Shown: positions 23,356 through 29,949 of the stretch, one piece after another
Layout of the letters: each line of letters opens with the position of its first letter
Position numbering within the stretch: the stretch's first letter is position 1
From: a virus
DNA length: 41,491 bases
IMG/VR virus record: IMGVR_UViG_3300011114_000931
Coordinates: 1-41,491 of that record
Reading direction: 5' to 3' (one strand)
Program-made: the position numbers and the translations under genes
Notes under the pieces: generated by a model
Told to the model about the DNA's origin: nothing
The model's database searches: none
Seen by the model: only the letters and a program-made list of their open reading frames with translations

Positions 23356-23655
23356 TTGTACAAAAAAAACACCTATTGGTTTGTTATAAAAAACAAATCA
23401 AAAAAAGAAGAATTATTTAAATTTGACGCAGGAACGGAAGTAAGAAAAAAAATAATGGAGTTTATGTATGAATCGCAAGATCAAAACAATGAACTCCGTA
23501 TGTCATATGTAGATATAGCAAAAGAAATAGGATGCCATAGAGAAAGCGTCATGAAAGCCGTTAAATGGGCTCAAATAAAAAATATTTTAATAAAAACAAT
23601 GGCAAAACAAAACAAAGTAGAGGAAAGAATAAACAAATATACTTTTATTTTGTAG
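23356..23655 (+). CDS. Winged-helix-like small DNA-binding protein
   Basis: I choose the TTG at 23356 (99 residues) because AAGGAAA precedes it at a good distance; another TTG at 23326 overlaps the previous stop but has no ribosome site. The core, RMSYVDIAKEIGCHRESVMK followed by AVKWAQIKNILI, is a clear helix-turn-helix with wing, and the rest is Lys-rich. It may regulate early genes or help replication initiation, as the O-like gene follows. Confidence 0.65.
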   Translation: MYKKNTYWFVIKNKSKKEELFKFDAGTEVRKKIMEFMYESQDQNNELRMSYVDIAKEIGCHRESVMKAVKWAQIKNILIKTMAKQNKVEERINKYTFIL

Positions 23656-23974
23656 ACAAGTCATTGAAAACAAAGTAAGTTGAACGACTTAAGCTAGAGC
23701 AGTAACTCCAGCTCAGGTCGTGAGCGAAGCTCATTGACATAACCGCGATTAATAAGGAATCGGATTATGGGCTATTATTATATTATATTATTACGGAATG
23801 ACAATAGTTTTGATGAAATATTTTATGCTGATTAGATTGGTAGATTTTTTGTTAAGTAAAAAAAGGATATTAGAAGCGAGAAGTAAATAGGGCATCCCGC
23901 CCCGACACGTATGTTGACGCATACGGTGTACAACCTGTAATGCTGAAGGAACAACAGCGAAGGAATGTTATCAC
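23656..23974. other. 319-base region without a confident gene
   Basis: This stretch separates the small early genes from the O-like replication gene. It contains a GAGC/GCTC-rich segment near 23695-23735, a 22-codon open frame at 23767-23835 with AAGGA upstream (MGYYYIILLRNDNSFDEIFY then AD), a leftward promoter-like sequence related to promoters A-D at 23782-23810, and a hairpin at 23908-23925. It may hold a leader peptide, a small RNA or part of an origin; none is proved. Confidence 0.5.
23908..23925. other. Hairpin CGTATG-loop-CATACG before the O-like gene
   Basis: CGTATG (23908-23913) and CATACG (23920-23925) form a 6-bp stem with loop TTGACG; ACA and TGT outside can pair if one base bulges. 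It is 50 bases upstream of the replication gene. It could be an operator or an RNA element in the leader. Confidence 0.4.
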
Positions 23975-24916
23975 ATGAGCAATAAAAATACAACACCCGC
24001 ATCAATAGAAATTACGCCTGCGTATGATAATTACATATCAATCGATTTATCCTCCAAACGCAATATGTCGCTTTATGAAATGGCTGTTTATCAAACACTG
24101 CGTTTTGAGTGTCAATTTAGTCAAAAGGTCAGCAAAATCGAACGAACAATCGCATGGATTGCCAAGGAATCCAAATGCAGTGAGAGAAAAGTTTACGATG
24201 CATTAAACGCTTTGGAATTTAAGCATTTTGTATTGCAACGTCAAAACGTAAAGAATTTTAAATACGGGAAAGTTAATTCATATCTTATAGCTAAAGATTA
24301 TGAATATTTTAAACAAAAAGACCAATCATTTTACACCCCTGCATCAAACGACATAGGTGTAAAACAAGAGAACAAGTTACCTGAGCAAATTTCTTACACC
24401 CCTGCACCATATGCAGGAACCCCTGCACGAAACGACATACTAAGATCTACATTAGATATACATAAGAAAAACAAAACAATAAACAACACACTTTCACCGC
24501 CTGACGGCGATGTATTGCCTGTAAAAGCGGTTGATACTGATTATTCTTACCCAGATACCTTGTATCAAGAGTCCATGCCAGCAACTGAGATTAAAAACAA
24601 AGAGTTAAATGCAATTGTTAGTACTAATCCTCACAATATCCCATGCGACATGATTGAAGATTGGGCCCAAGTCAGAAAAGTGGCTCGTAAAAAAATAACA
24701 AGAACAGCATGGAACACGATTAATAAGCAATTAGAACTATGCAAACAAAAAGGGATTAGCCCTTTAACTGCTTTTGAGACAATGGTAACCAGGGGATGGG
24801 CCAGTATAGAAGTTGACTGGTTAACAAAAGGAAGTAAAACGCATTTAGCACCTGATGTTACTTATTTTAATCATGATCCATTAAAGCCTCTTAATATTGC
24901 AGAGGATTTATTTTGA
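23975..24916 (+). CDS. Lambda O-like replication initiator
   Basis: This is 313 residues. A winged helix-turn-helix fills about residues 30-115 (MSLYEMAVYQTLRFECQFSQ, RTIAWIAKESKCSERKVYDA then LNALEFKHFV), the pattern of phage O-like initiators. The central linker (~120-165) is encoded by DNA with iteron-like repeats (24332-24439). The C-terminal domain (~225-300: MIEDWAQVRKVARKKITRTA, WNTINKQLELCKQKGISPLT) is the usual helical part that contacts the helicase loader. The P-like gene overlaps its end by four bases. AAGGAATG precedes the start. Confidence 0.82.
   Translation: MSNKNTTPASIEITPAYDNYISIDLSSKRNMSLYEMAVYQTLRFECQFSQKVSKIERTIAWIAKESKCSERKVYDALNALEFKHFVLQRQNVKNFKYGKVNSYLIAKDYEYFKQKDQSFYTPASNDIGVKQENKLPEQISYTPAPYAGTPARNDILRSTLDIHKKNKTINNTLSPPDGDVLPVKAVDTDYSYPDTLYQESMPATEIKNKELNAIVSTNPHNIPCDMIEDWAQVRKVARKKITRTAWNTINKQLELCKQKGISPLTAFETMVTRGWASIEVDWLTKGSKTHLAPDVTYFNHDPLKPLNIAEDLF
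24329..24439. repeat. Intragenic iterons: putative replication origin
   Basis: ACCCCTGCA occurs at 24335, 24398 and 24419. The first and third copies extend to 21 bases with 19 identities (ACCCCTGCATCAAACGACATA at 24335-24355; ACCCCTGCACGAAACGACATA at 24419-24439). TTTTACACC (24329) and GGTGTAAAA (24356) are inverted around copy one, and CCTGCA/TGCAGG are inverted at copy two. AT-rich DNA follows (24440-24490). This is the lambda ori layout: iterons in the O gene followed by an easily melted region. Confidence 0.68.
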
Positions 24917-25536
24917 TGAACAACGACATAAAAACATCAATCATCATAAATATGTTATTTAGAACATTAACTTCAATTTTCCCGGCGTTTAAACAAGCAT
25001 GGCCCTCTGAGCCTGATTTTGAAGACGCCAAAAAAGAATGGTTAAAAGCTTTTATTCAGGCCGGAATAACAGATATTAATCAAATTAAAAATGGAGTAAA
25101 CGCTTTCAGATTAATGGCGAATCCTTTTGTTCCGTCACCTGGTCAATTTATAGCGTTATGCAAACCATCGCGCGAATCATTAGGGATTCCTTCGAACGAT
25201 CAAGCCTATCGTATCGCTTGCATAGCTAGCGGTAAATTTTCAGATAAAAACTGGGTGCATGTTACAATTGAACATGCGGCAACAAAAATCGGGAAGCTTG
25301 ATTTGAACTCCAAACCTGAAGCCTATACGTATAAAATATTTGAACGTCATTTCGAAAACAGCATACAAGATTTTATTAACGGCAAATTACAAGATACATC
25401 CACAGCTATAATTGATGACTCAAAAGAAACAGTTGAACTATCCAAACAACATGAAATTGCGAATCGGTTTAAACATATTAACAATCATTCAAAATGGAGA
25501 GACGATATGATCAAAGTAGGATTCTTAAAACCATGA
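24913..25536 (+). CDS. Lambda P-like replication protein (helicase loader)
   Basis: This 207-residue protein starts in an ATGA overlap with the O-like gene. The N-terminal part (INMLFRTLTSIFPAFKQAWP, EDAKKEWLKAFIQAGITDIN) and LMANPFVPSPGQFIALCKPS fit the lambda P family, where W...L..... and PSP..F..LC motifs are common. The role is to bring the host DnaB helicase to the origin bound by the O-like protein. No AAA motifs are present, so it is a P-type rather than DnaC-type loader. The next small gene overlaps its stop. Confidence 0.8.
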   Translation: MMNNDIKTSIIINMLFRTLTSIFPAFKQAWPSEPDFEDAKKEWLKAFIQAGITDINQIKNGVNAFRLMANPFVPSPGQFIALCKPSRESLGIPSNDQAYRIACIASGKFSDKNWVHVTIEHAATKIGKLDLNSKPEAYTYKIFERHFENSIQDFINGKLQDTSTAIIDDSKETVELSKQHEIANRFKHINNHSKWRDDMIKVGFLKP

Positions 25537-25784
25537 ACTGGCTTTACACTGAATTTTTCCCATATTGTTTAGAGCATGGCGTTGATATCAAACCGGAAGA
25601 TCAACGACACATTGCGATCACAATATACAAAATCCCACTAAACGAACGTAAAGCCGTTATGGCGCGTTATTTCACCGCCTGGCAACAAGGAATGCACTTA
25701 GCGTCCTGCGCGTCACTACGACAAGATGTGGGGCGTAAATACGCAAATAAATTACTAATCGCTGAATGCAAACTATGGGAATAA
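25533..25784 (+). CDS. Small hypothetical protein, paralogue of 25934 gene
   Basis: This is 83 residues from ATG 25533 (ATGA overlap with the P-like gene). Pattern: FFPYCLEHGVDIKPEDQRHI, RKAVMARYFTAWQQGMHLAS, then a GRKYANKLL end. The same order of residues (F..YC...GV....ED...I, RK......Y...W, N/D.GR..AN..L) is found in the gene at 25934, so the two are diverged duplicates. All-helical; function unknown, but coupling to the replication genes suggests a role there. Confidence 0.65.
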   Translation: MNWLYTEFFPYCLEHGVDIKPEDQRHIAITIYKIPLNERKAVMARYFTAWQQGMHLASCASLRQDVGRKYANKLLIAECKLWE

Positions 25785-25854
25785 TAAGATAATAATATGA
25801 TCGCATAATATACAATGCATACATTATGAACATATCGCATCATAGGTTTACGAT

Positions 25855-25883
25855 ATTATATGTATTATGTACAATAGTGACAA
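25855..25883 (-). promoter_or_regulatory. Leftward sigma70-like promoter antisense to replication genes
   Basis: On the minus strand: TTGTCA, 17 bases (CTATTGTACATAATACA) and a perfect TATAAT. It lies in the 149-base AT-rich gap 25785-25933. No leftward gene follows, so a transcript would be antisense to the 25533 and P-like genes. This could be a replication-control RNA. Promoter-like AT-rich matches arise by chance, so confidence is limited. Confidence 0.45.
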
Positions 25884-25933
25884 AAACACGGGGTTAGCCT
25901 ACATTTTGTATAAAATATAACAGGATGTAATTT

Positions 25934-26188
25934 GTGAAAAAAAAGTACGGATACAATATTGATCTACGGTCGTTTGAAGAATATTGCGAGCGCATGGGTG
26001 TGATGTTGTTGGCCGAAGATATTATGTTTATACGTGACAGGCTTAGTTGTCATCATGTTGATGATCATCGCAAGATATTGCATGAGTATGTTAAATGTTG
26101 GTTAAAAATGATGGGCGAATGCGAATGTCGTACAGCTGCGCAGAATTTCGGTAGACGTATGGCTAATAGTTGGTTATTAGGGGTGTAG
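25934..26188 (+). CDS. Small hypothetical protein, paralogue of 25533 gene
   Basis: This is 84 residues from GTG with AGGATG upstream. Residues FEEYCERMGVMLLAEDIMFI, then RKILHEYVKCWLKMMGECEC, then NFGRRMANSWLLGV follow the same spacing as the 25533 gene product. Five Cys residues are present. Function unknown. It ends just before a G/C-rich hairpin (26188-26205) and converges on the leftward small-gene cluster. Confidence 0.65.
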   Translation: MKKKYGYNIDLRSFEEYCERMGVMLLAEDIMFIRDRLSCHHVDDHRKILHEYVKCWLKMMGECECRTAAQNFGRRMANSWLLGV

Positions 26189-26207
26189 GAGCGCGTTAGC
26201 GCCCCGA

Positions 26208-26426
26208 TTAACTGGGGTTGGGGGTTTTGCTTAGATATGTGTTTACGACGCTTAGCAGCCAAATCAGATTGGTTTGAAGCATTTTAATTTGATCTATGCT
26301 TAAACTTGTATAGCAATCGTGGTTTTCTGCTTTGTTGATAAATGACAGTTCGTGCTGGTTTAGCATTTCGAGTGGCGATAATTCTGGTGTGTAGTGTTCT
26401 CGCATTAAGTCGAATAGGTCTAGCAT
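26208..26426 (-). CDS. Small hypothetical protein, last gene of leftward mini-cluster
   Basis: This is 72 residues; its ATG overlaps the stop of the gene before it, and GGAG lies upstream. Helical, acidic N-terminus (MLDLFDLMREHYTPELSPLE) and a second part SLSIDQIKMLQTNLIWLLSV. The LSIDQI..LQT..I phrase resembles LSLDQIEDLETKMTDI in the 27006 gene product, suggesting related proteins. Function unknown. Confidence 0.62.
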   Translation of the reverse strand: MLDLFDLMREHYTPELSPLEMLNQHELSFINKAENHDCYTSLSIDQIKMLQTNLIWLLSVVNTYLSKTPNPS

Positions 26427-26596
26427 TTATAAAATTCTCCGCATTTAATACAGGTGTGAGTTTGTCCATCAGGGTGAGTCATTACAAAAGTTGCTTCATG
26501 TACACATATTTCTTTAACGTTTAACCCGCACTTTTCCGCTAATTTTTTATCATTCAAATAAACAGCTAAGCGTTTCAACCATTTCGGAATAATCAT
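26420..26596 (-). CDS. Small zinc-ribbon-like protein A
   Basis: This is 58 residues from ATG 26596 (ATGA overlap with the gene before; CGGAGA upstream). The body is basic (IIPKWLKRLAVYLNDKKLAE) and the C-terminus is HTCIKCGEFYKC, a CxxC pair plus a third Cys that could bind zinc with an upstream His or Cys. The preceding gene ends in a similar CFKCKKCGDLYR. Unrecognised; perhaps an anti-host or regulatory peptide. Confidence 0.62.
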   Translation of the reverse strand: MIIPKWLKRLAVYLNDKKLAEKCGLNVKEICVHEATFVMTHPDGQTHTCIKCGEFYKC

Positions 26597-26835
26597 CTGT
26601 AAAGATCTCCGCATTTTTTGCATTTAAAACATTCAGTTCTTGCGCTCATATCAGCATCTTGTTGTATATATACTTGACCATCGCTTTCATGAATTTTGCA
26701 AAAGTAATTATCAATCATGGAGTGGATTTTATCTAATAATGGATCGTTGGTTATTTGTGATACATAATCTTTCTCATGCCAGTCAACCATCATCGACATT
26801 AGGTCTAATAACTCTGCTTTTGTGAAGTCATTCAT
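26593..26835 (-). CDS. Small zinc-ribbon-like protein B
   Basis: This is 80 residues from ATG 26835 (AAAGGCGG upstream; earlier in-frame starts lack a site). Helical acidic body (DFTKAELLDLMSMMVDWHEK, PLLDKIHSMIDNYFCKIHES) and C-terminal ECFKCKKCGDLYR, related to the end of the next gene product (CIKCGEFYKC). Function unknown. Confidence 0.62.
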   Translation of the reverse strand: MNDFTKAELLDLMSMMVDWHEKDYVSQITNDPLLDKIHSMIDNYFCKIHESDGQVYIQQDADMSARTECFKCKKCGDLYR

Positions 26836-27016
26836 TTTTGACCGCCTTTGTTTTTGATTCGCCACAAAAATACCCATAACAAATACCCAGCATCCCACTC
26901 CAGTTTTCCGGCAAATTTGCTATTTCGTATTCTCGCATAAGCTCCGGTGTAAGTTTTCTGCCGCATTCGTTCGTACAATTGGGCGATGCGCAAAACGCAC
27001 GGTCTTTAAAGTTCAA
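26828..27016 (-). CDS. Small cysteine-rich protein
   Basis: This is 62 residues from TTG overlapping the stop of the gene before. It has six cysteines: CASPNCTNECGRKL and, near the middle, GICYGYFCGE. The first group (C-x4-C-x3-C) plus CxxxxxC looks like a zinc-binding or disulphide-bonded unit. Function unknown. Start confidence is low, coding confidence moderate because it fills the operon with overlaps on both sides. Confidence 0.58.
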   Translation of the reverse strand: MNFKDRAFCASPNCTNECGRKLTPELMREYEIANLPENWSGMLGICYGYFCGESKTKAVKNE

Positions 27017-27188
27017 TATTTTGTTTCATCCTATAATCTTGCAATTGTTTGATTATATCAGTCATTTTTGTTTCTAAATCTTCGATTTGGTCTAACGACA
27101 AAACCATACAGTGAATCGCCTCATTAACATCTACTACGACAATATGTTTACCTGTGCTTGTTTGTGGAGTTATTCGAAATAAATTCAT
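27006..27188 (-). CDS. Small hypothetical protein with C-terminal helix
   Basis: This is 60 residues from ATG 27188 (ATGA overlap; GGAGAAGAAG upstream). A beta start (MNLFRITPQTSTGKHIVVVD) is followed by a helix LSLDQIEDLETKMTDIIKQL. Function unknown. Confidence 0.62.
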   Translation of the reverse strand: MNLFRITPQTSTGKHIVVVDVNEAIHCMVLSLDQIEDLETKMTDIIKQLQDYRMKQNIEL

Positions 27189-27283
27189 TCTTCTTCTCCG
27201 TCTAAATCCCATTGTGCTTCACGAAAATCTTGCTCTTCTTGATATTGTTCTGGTTCGTCGCCGTGGCAATCTTCTGTTTTCAT
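27185..27283 (-). CDS. Very small acidic protein (32 residues)
   Basis: The frame reads MKTEDCHGDEPEQYQEEQDF then REAQWDLDGEEE. It is strongly acidic, overlaps the next gene as ATGA, and starts 29 bases after the -10 box of promoter B. The position as first gene after a good promoter and the overlap support it. It could mimic DNA or be a leader; both are guesses. Confidence 0.5.
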   Translation of the reverse strand: MKTEDCHGDEPEQYQEEQDFREAQWDLDGEEE

Positions 27284-27311
27284 AACGTTCTTTCGTTAAC
27301 AATATACAGCC

Positions 27312-27340
27312 ATTATATTATTATTTAATAACAATAGCAA
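27312..27340 (-). promoter_or_regulatory. Leftward promoter B with spacer-filling dyad operator
   Basis: Minus strand: TTGCTA, 17-base spacer, TATAAT. The + strand spacer TTATTATTTAATAACAA is a dyad (TTATTAT-N3-ATAACAA). It is nearly the same as promoter A in all three parts. It drives the six-gene mini-cluster beginning at 27283. Confidence 0.85.
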
Positions 27341-27455
27341 GCTATAAATGCATACAAAATGGAAGGATTTAGACCGCGGCTTGAAAGTCATATAGAATAA
27401 GGGTTTTGTTGTGTTTACTCACAGACTTTTCAACAGATATTGGGGGTTAAATTAC

Positions 27456-29078
27456 ATGCCGTTACCATTTGATTTTGATTATAAAAAACCGGATTATAAC
27501 GAAGTATGGGATTGGCGTATGGAGCGTTATCTACGTTTGAAACAAACCCCTGAGATGTGGGATACATTGCGATTGTTTTATCGCAGCAACCCTGCGCAGT
27601 TTATTATTGATTGGGGTGTTACAAGTGATCCTCGAAATGTCGAGCGTGGACTGCCGGTGCTTATGCCTTTTTTGTTGTTACCTAAGCAGGAAGAGTGGGT
27701 GCATTGGTTATTAGACCGTTGGAAAAACAGGGAGCCCGGCTTGGTTGAAAAATCACGCGAGTGCGGTCTGTCTTGGCTTACTGTTAGCGTTGCATCAACT
27801 CTTTGTTTGTTTTATGAGGGAATGAATATCGGCTTCGGTTCCCGCAAAGAAGAGTACGTTGATAAAAAAGGTGATCCAAAATCGCTCCTGTGGAAAGCCA
27901 GACAATTTATTTCACGACTCCCGAGGGAATTTCGAGGAGATTGGGAAGAAAAAAAACATAGTCCGTACATGCGTATTGAATTTCCTAACAGTGGCTCTGT
28001 TATCACTGGCGAGTCTGGGGACGGTATAGGACGAGGGGCAAGAACCTCAATAACATTCATTGATGAAAGCGCCTTTATTCCACGCGCCGAGCTTTTGGAT
28101 GCTTCGTTATCACAAACAACTAACTGCAGAATTGATGTATCAACACCAAGAGGAATGAATAATAGTTTTGCAAGAAAACGATTCGGTGGAAAAATAAACG
28201 TATTTACGTTCCATTGGACAGATGATTTAAGAAAAGACCAGGCGTGGTATGAAAAAATGTGTCATGACATTGACGATCCCGTCGTCATAGCTCAAGAGAT
28301 TGATTTAGATTACTCAGCATCTGTCGAAGGCATTTTAATTCCTTCAGTATGGGTGCAATCAGCTGTAGATGCCCATTTAAAACTTAATATAAAACCCACA
28401 GGCACACGCAAAGCAGGAATAGACATTGCAGACGAGGGGATAGATAAAAACTCGCTATGCGCGCGCCATGGTATACTCGTGGAGCATCTTGAATCATGGA
28501 GCGGAAAAGGGAGTGATATATACGATACGGTTGAAAGGGCCTTTAGGCTTTGTGATGAGTTGCATTTACCTAGCGCTGATTATGACGCTGATGGTCTTGG
28601 GGCTGGCGTTCGGGGTGATGCTCGTGTCATTAATCGCGATCGTGTGGCTGCTGGGTTATCTAAAATCAATTTTAATCCTTTTAGAGGCTCAGGTGCGGTT
28701 GTCGATCCCGAAGGTAACCCATTTCAGTCGTCGTCAGAGATTAAAGATCGCGAACCAGGCAGAACAAACGAAGACTTTTTTGCTAACGCTAAAGCGCAAG
28801 CTTGGTGGTCGCTAAGACGCAGGTTTCAATTAACATACCGAGCAATAGTAGAAAAACTACCCGTAGACCACGGCGACATTATTTCAATATCAAGCGCAAT
28901 TCCAGACTACAAAAAACTGTTAGTTGAATTATCACAACCAACATACTCACAAAATAACAACGGTAAAATTTTGATAGACAAACAACCACCTGGTTGCAAA
29001 TCCCCGAATTTGGCCGACTGCGTTATGATTGCATTTGCTCCTGTACCTGGCGCACGACGAAGCATATTTAATCTTTAG
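27456..29078 (+). CDS. terL: Large terminase subunit
   Basis: This is 540 residues from ATG 27456, chosen because [20 protein letters not shown] is the usual family start; a GTG at 27411 with AAGGG upstream is possible. ATPase: a Walker A-like [10 protein letters not shown] (~97-107) and Walker [11 protein letters not shown] with the catalytic Asp-Glu (~199-206). RNase H-like nuclease: [14 protein letters not shown] (~322), [11 protein letters not shown] (~375) and [12 protein letters not shown] (~518), holding the acidic residues. It packages DNA into proheads using the portal. Terminases of this kind go with DUF1073 portals; the small subunit is not next door but near 9.4 kb. Confidence 0.93.
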   Translation: MPLPFDFDYKKPDYNEVWDWRMERYLRLKQTPEMWDTLRLFYRSNPAQFIIDWGVTSDPRNVERGLPVLMPFLLLPKQEEWVHWLLDRWKNREPGLVEKSRECGLSWLTVSVASTLCLFYEGMNIGFGSRKEEYVDKKGDPKSLLWKARQFISRLPREFRGDWEEKKHSPYMRIEFPNSGSVITGESGDGIGRGARTSITFIDESAFIPRAELLDASLSQTTNCRIDVSTPRGMNNSFARKRFGGKINVFTFHWTDDLRKDQAWYEKMCHDIDDPVVIAQEIDLDYSASVEGILIPSVWVQSAVDAHLKLNIKPTGTRKAGIDIADEGIDKNSLCARHGILVEHLESWSGKGSDIYDTVERAFRLCDELHLPSADYDADGLGAGVRGDARVINRDRVAAGLSKINFNPFRGSGAVVDPEGNPFQSSSEIKDREPGRTNEDFFANAKAQAWWSLRRRFQLTYRAIVEKLPVDHGDIISISSAIPDYKKLLVELSQPTYSQNNNGKILIDKQPPGCKSPNLADCVMIAFAPVPGARRSIFNL

Positions 29079-29093
29079 GGTTAAAAATGTAAT

Positions 29094-29115
29094 TTATGAC
29101 CTCTAGTGGTCATAA
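29094..29115. terminator. Hairpin between terminase and leftward initiator-like gene
   Basis: TTATGACC (29094-29101) pairs perfectly with GGTCATAA (29108-29115), loop TCTAGT. A second small inverted repeat GGTCA-ATA-TGACC follows near 29137-29149. No T-run follows, so it may be a terminator for converging transcripts or a protein-binding palindrome. Confidence 0.5.
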
Positions 29116-29183
29116 ACTTATGGCTCTGTACTCGGTCAATATGACCCGGTTGTTAAATTTTAATTCAAGAGTAAATGACTGAT

Positions 29184-29714
29184 TTATCCATAACCATTTT
29201 CTTTTCTCCATTCACCCACCCATTCATACCCTTTCACTCCGTGAGCAAACTCTTGTAATTCGGTGATTGTGGGTTTTTTTGTTTTTGAAGTTGAAGTTGC
29301 GTAAGCATCGCTATTGTCTTTCTTATTGCTTTTAAGATCTGAATTTTCCATATACCGTTTTTGGGTAAGCTTAGGTGACCCATTTTTGGGTAAGCTTCCG
29401 GAAATAACGGGTACGCTTGGTTTTTGAGCATACCCAATAACGGGTACGCTTAATGTAACTCTGTACACAGGCGTGCTTTTGGTTTTCCCTTTCATTTCAC
29501 CCGTTTTCACTATTAATTTTTTTTCAGATAATGAAACAAGAGCTTTATAAACGGTTTTTTTATCCAATGAAGTACTTTCACAAAGTGATTTAGCTGAAGG
29601 CCAGCACTCATATGTTTTTTCATCGGCACGAAAGGCAAGCACATTTAAAGTAGAATGTTCAGATGATAATAAATATTTAATTTTATAAGAAAGATTTACT
29701 AGTTCTATGCTCAT
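29184..29714 (-). CDS. Second winged-helix initiator-like protein
   Basis: This is 176 residues. The N-terminal winged HTH (residues ~10-90: YLLSSEHSTLNVLAFRADEK, WPSAKSLCESTSLDKKTVYK, LVSLSEKKLIVKTGEMKGK) is of the same type as the O-like protein. The linker (~90-125) has repeated peptides (SVPVIGYAQKP, SVPVISGSLPK, SPKLTQK) encoded by DNA iterons. The C-terminal TITELQEFAHGVKGYEWVGE is short. It lies alone on the minus strand between large terminase and portal. It could be a second replication initiator or a regulator that binds its own gene. There is a weak ribosome site. Confidence 0.72.
   Translation of the reverse strand: MSIELVNLSYKIKYLLSSEHSTLNVLAFRADEKTYECWPSAKSLCESTSLDKKTVYKALVSLSEKKLIVKTGEMKGKTKSTPVYRVTLSVPVIGYAQKPSVPVISGSLPKNGSPKLTQKRYMENSDLKSNKKDNSDAYATSTSKTKKPTITELQEFAHGVKGYEWVGEWRKENGYG
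29363..29451. repeat. Intragenic repeats GGGTAMGCTT (x4)
   Basis: GGGTAAGCTT occurs at 29363 and 29388, each after a T-run (TTTTTGGGTAAGCTT), and GGGTACGCTT at 29409 and 29442, each after ATAAC (ATAACGGGTACGCTT). Spacings are 25, 21 and 33 bases. The array lies inside the second initiator-like gene, as the iterons at 24.3 kb lie inside the O-like gene. It may be a second origin or a self-binding site. Confidence 0.72.
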
Positions 29715-29784
29715 TTGTTATACTATTCCCATGATGTTGTTTCGTTTGTCTGTCACTTCATCTTGTATTTGATACATACACTAG

Positions 29785-29813
29785 CCGCGTATATCGTCGA
29801 AAAATCTACGCGG
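29785..29813. other. Hairpin CCGCGTA/TACGCGG in the portal leader
   Basis: A perfect 7-bp G/C-rich stem (29785-29791 with 29807-29813) with a 15-base loop is followed by CAATCCCTTG. It is in the 235-base gap before the portal gene. A TATAAT at 29888-29893 downstream may be the -10 box of the head operon promoter, though its -35 box is poor. The hairpin may end a leftward or upstream transcript. Confidence 0.4.
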
Positions 29814-29949
29814 CAATCCCTTGTCTAGCCTGCATTATACACAAGTCATTGATTAAATTATATAAATCAAAAACTCTCGATATGGCATATAATCTAACTT
29901 TGTAGCATCATAACGTTTACTATCGTCCGCTAGCTTGCAGGAGTTTTTA

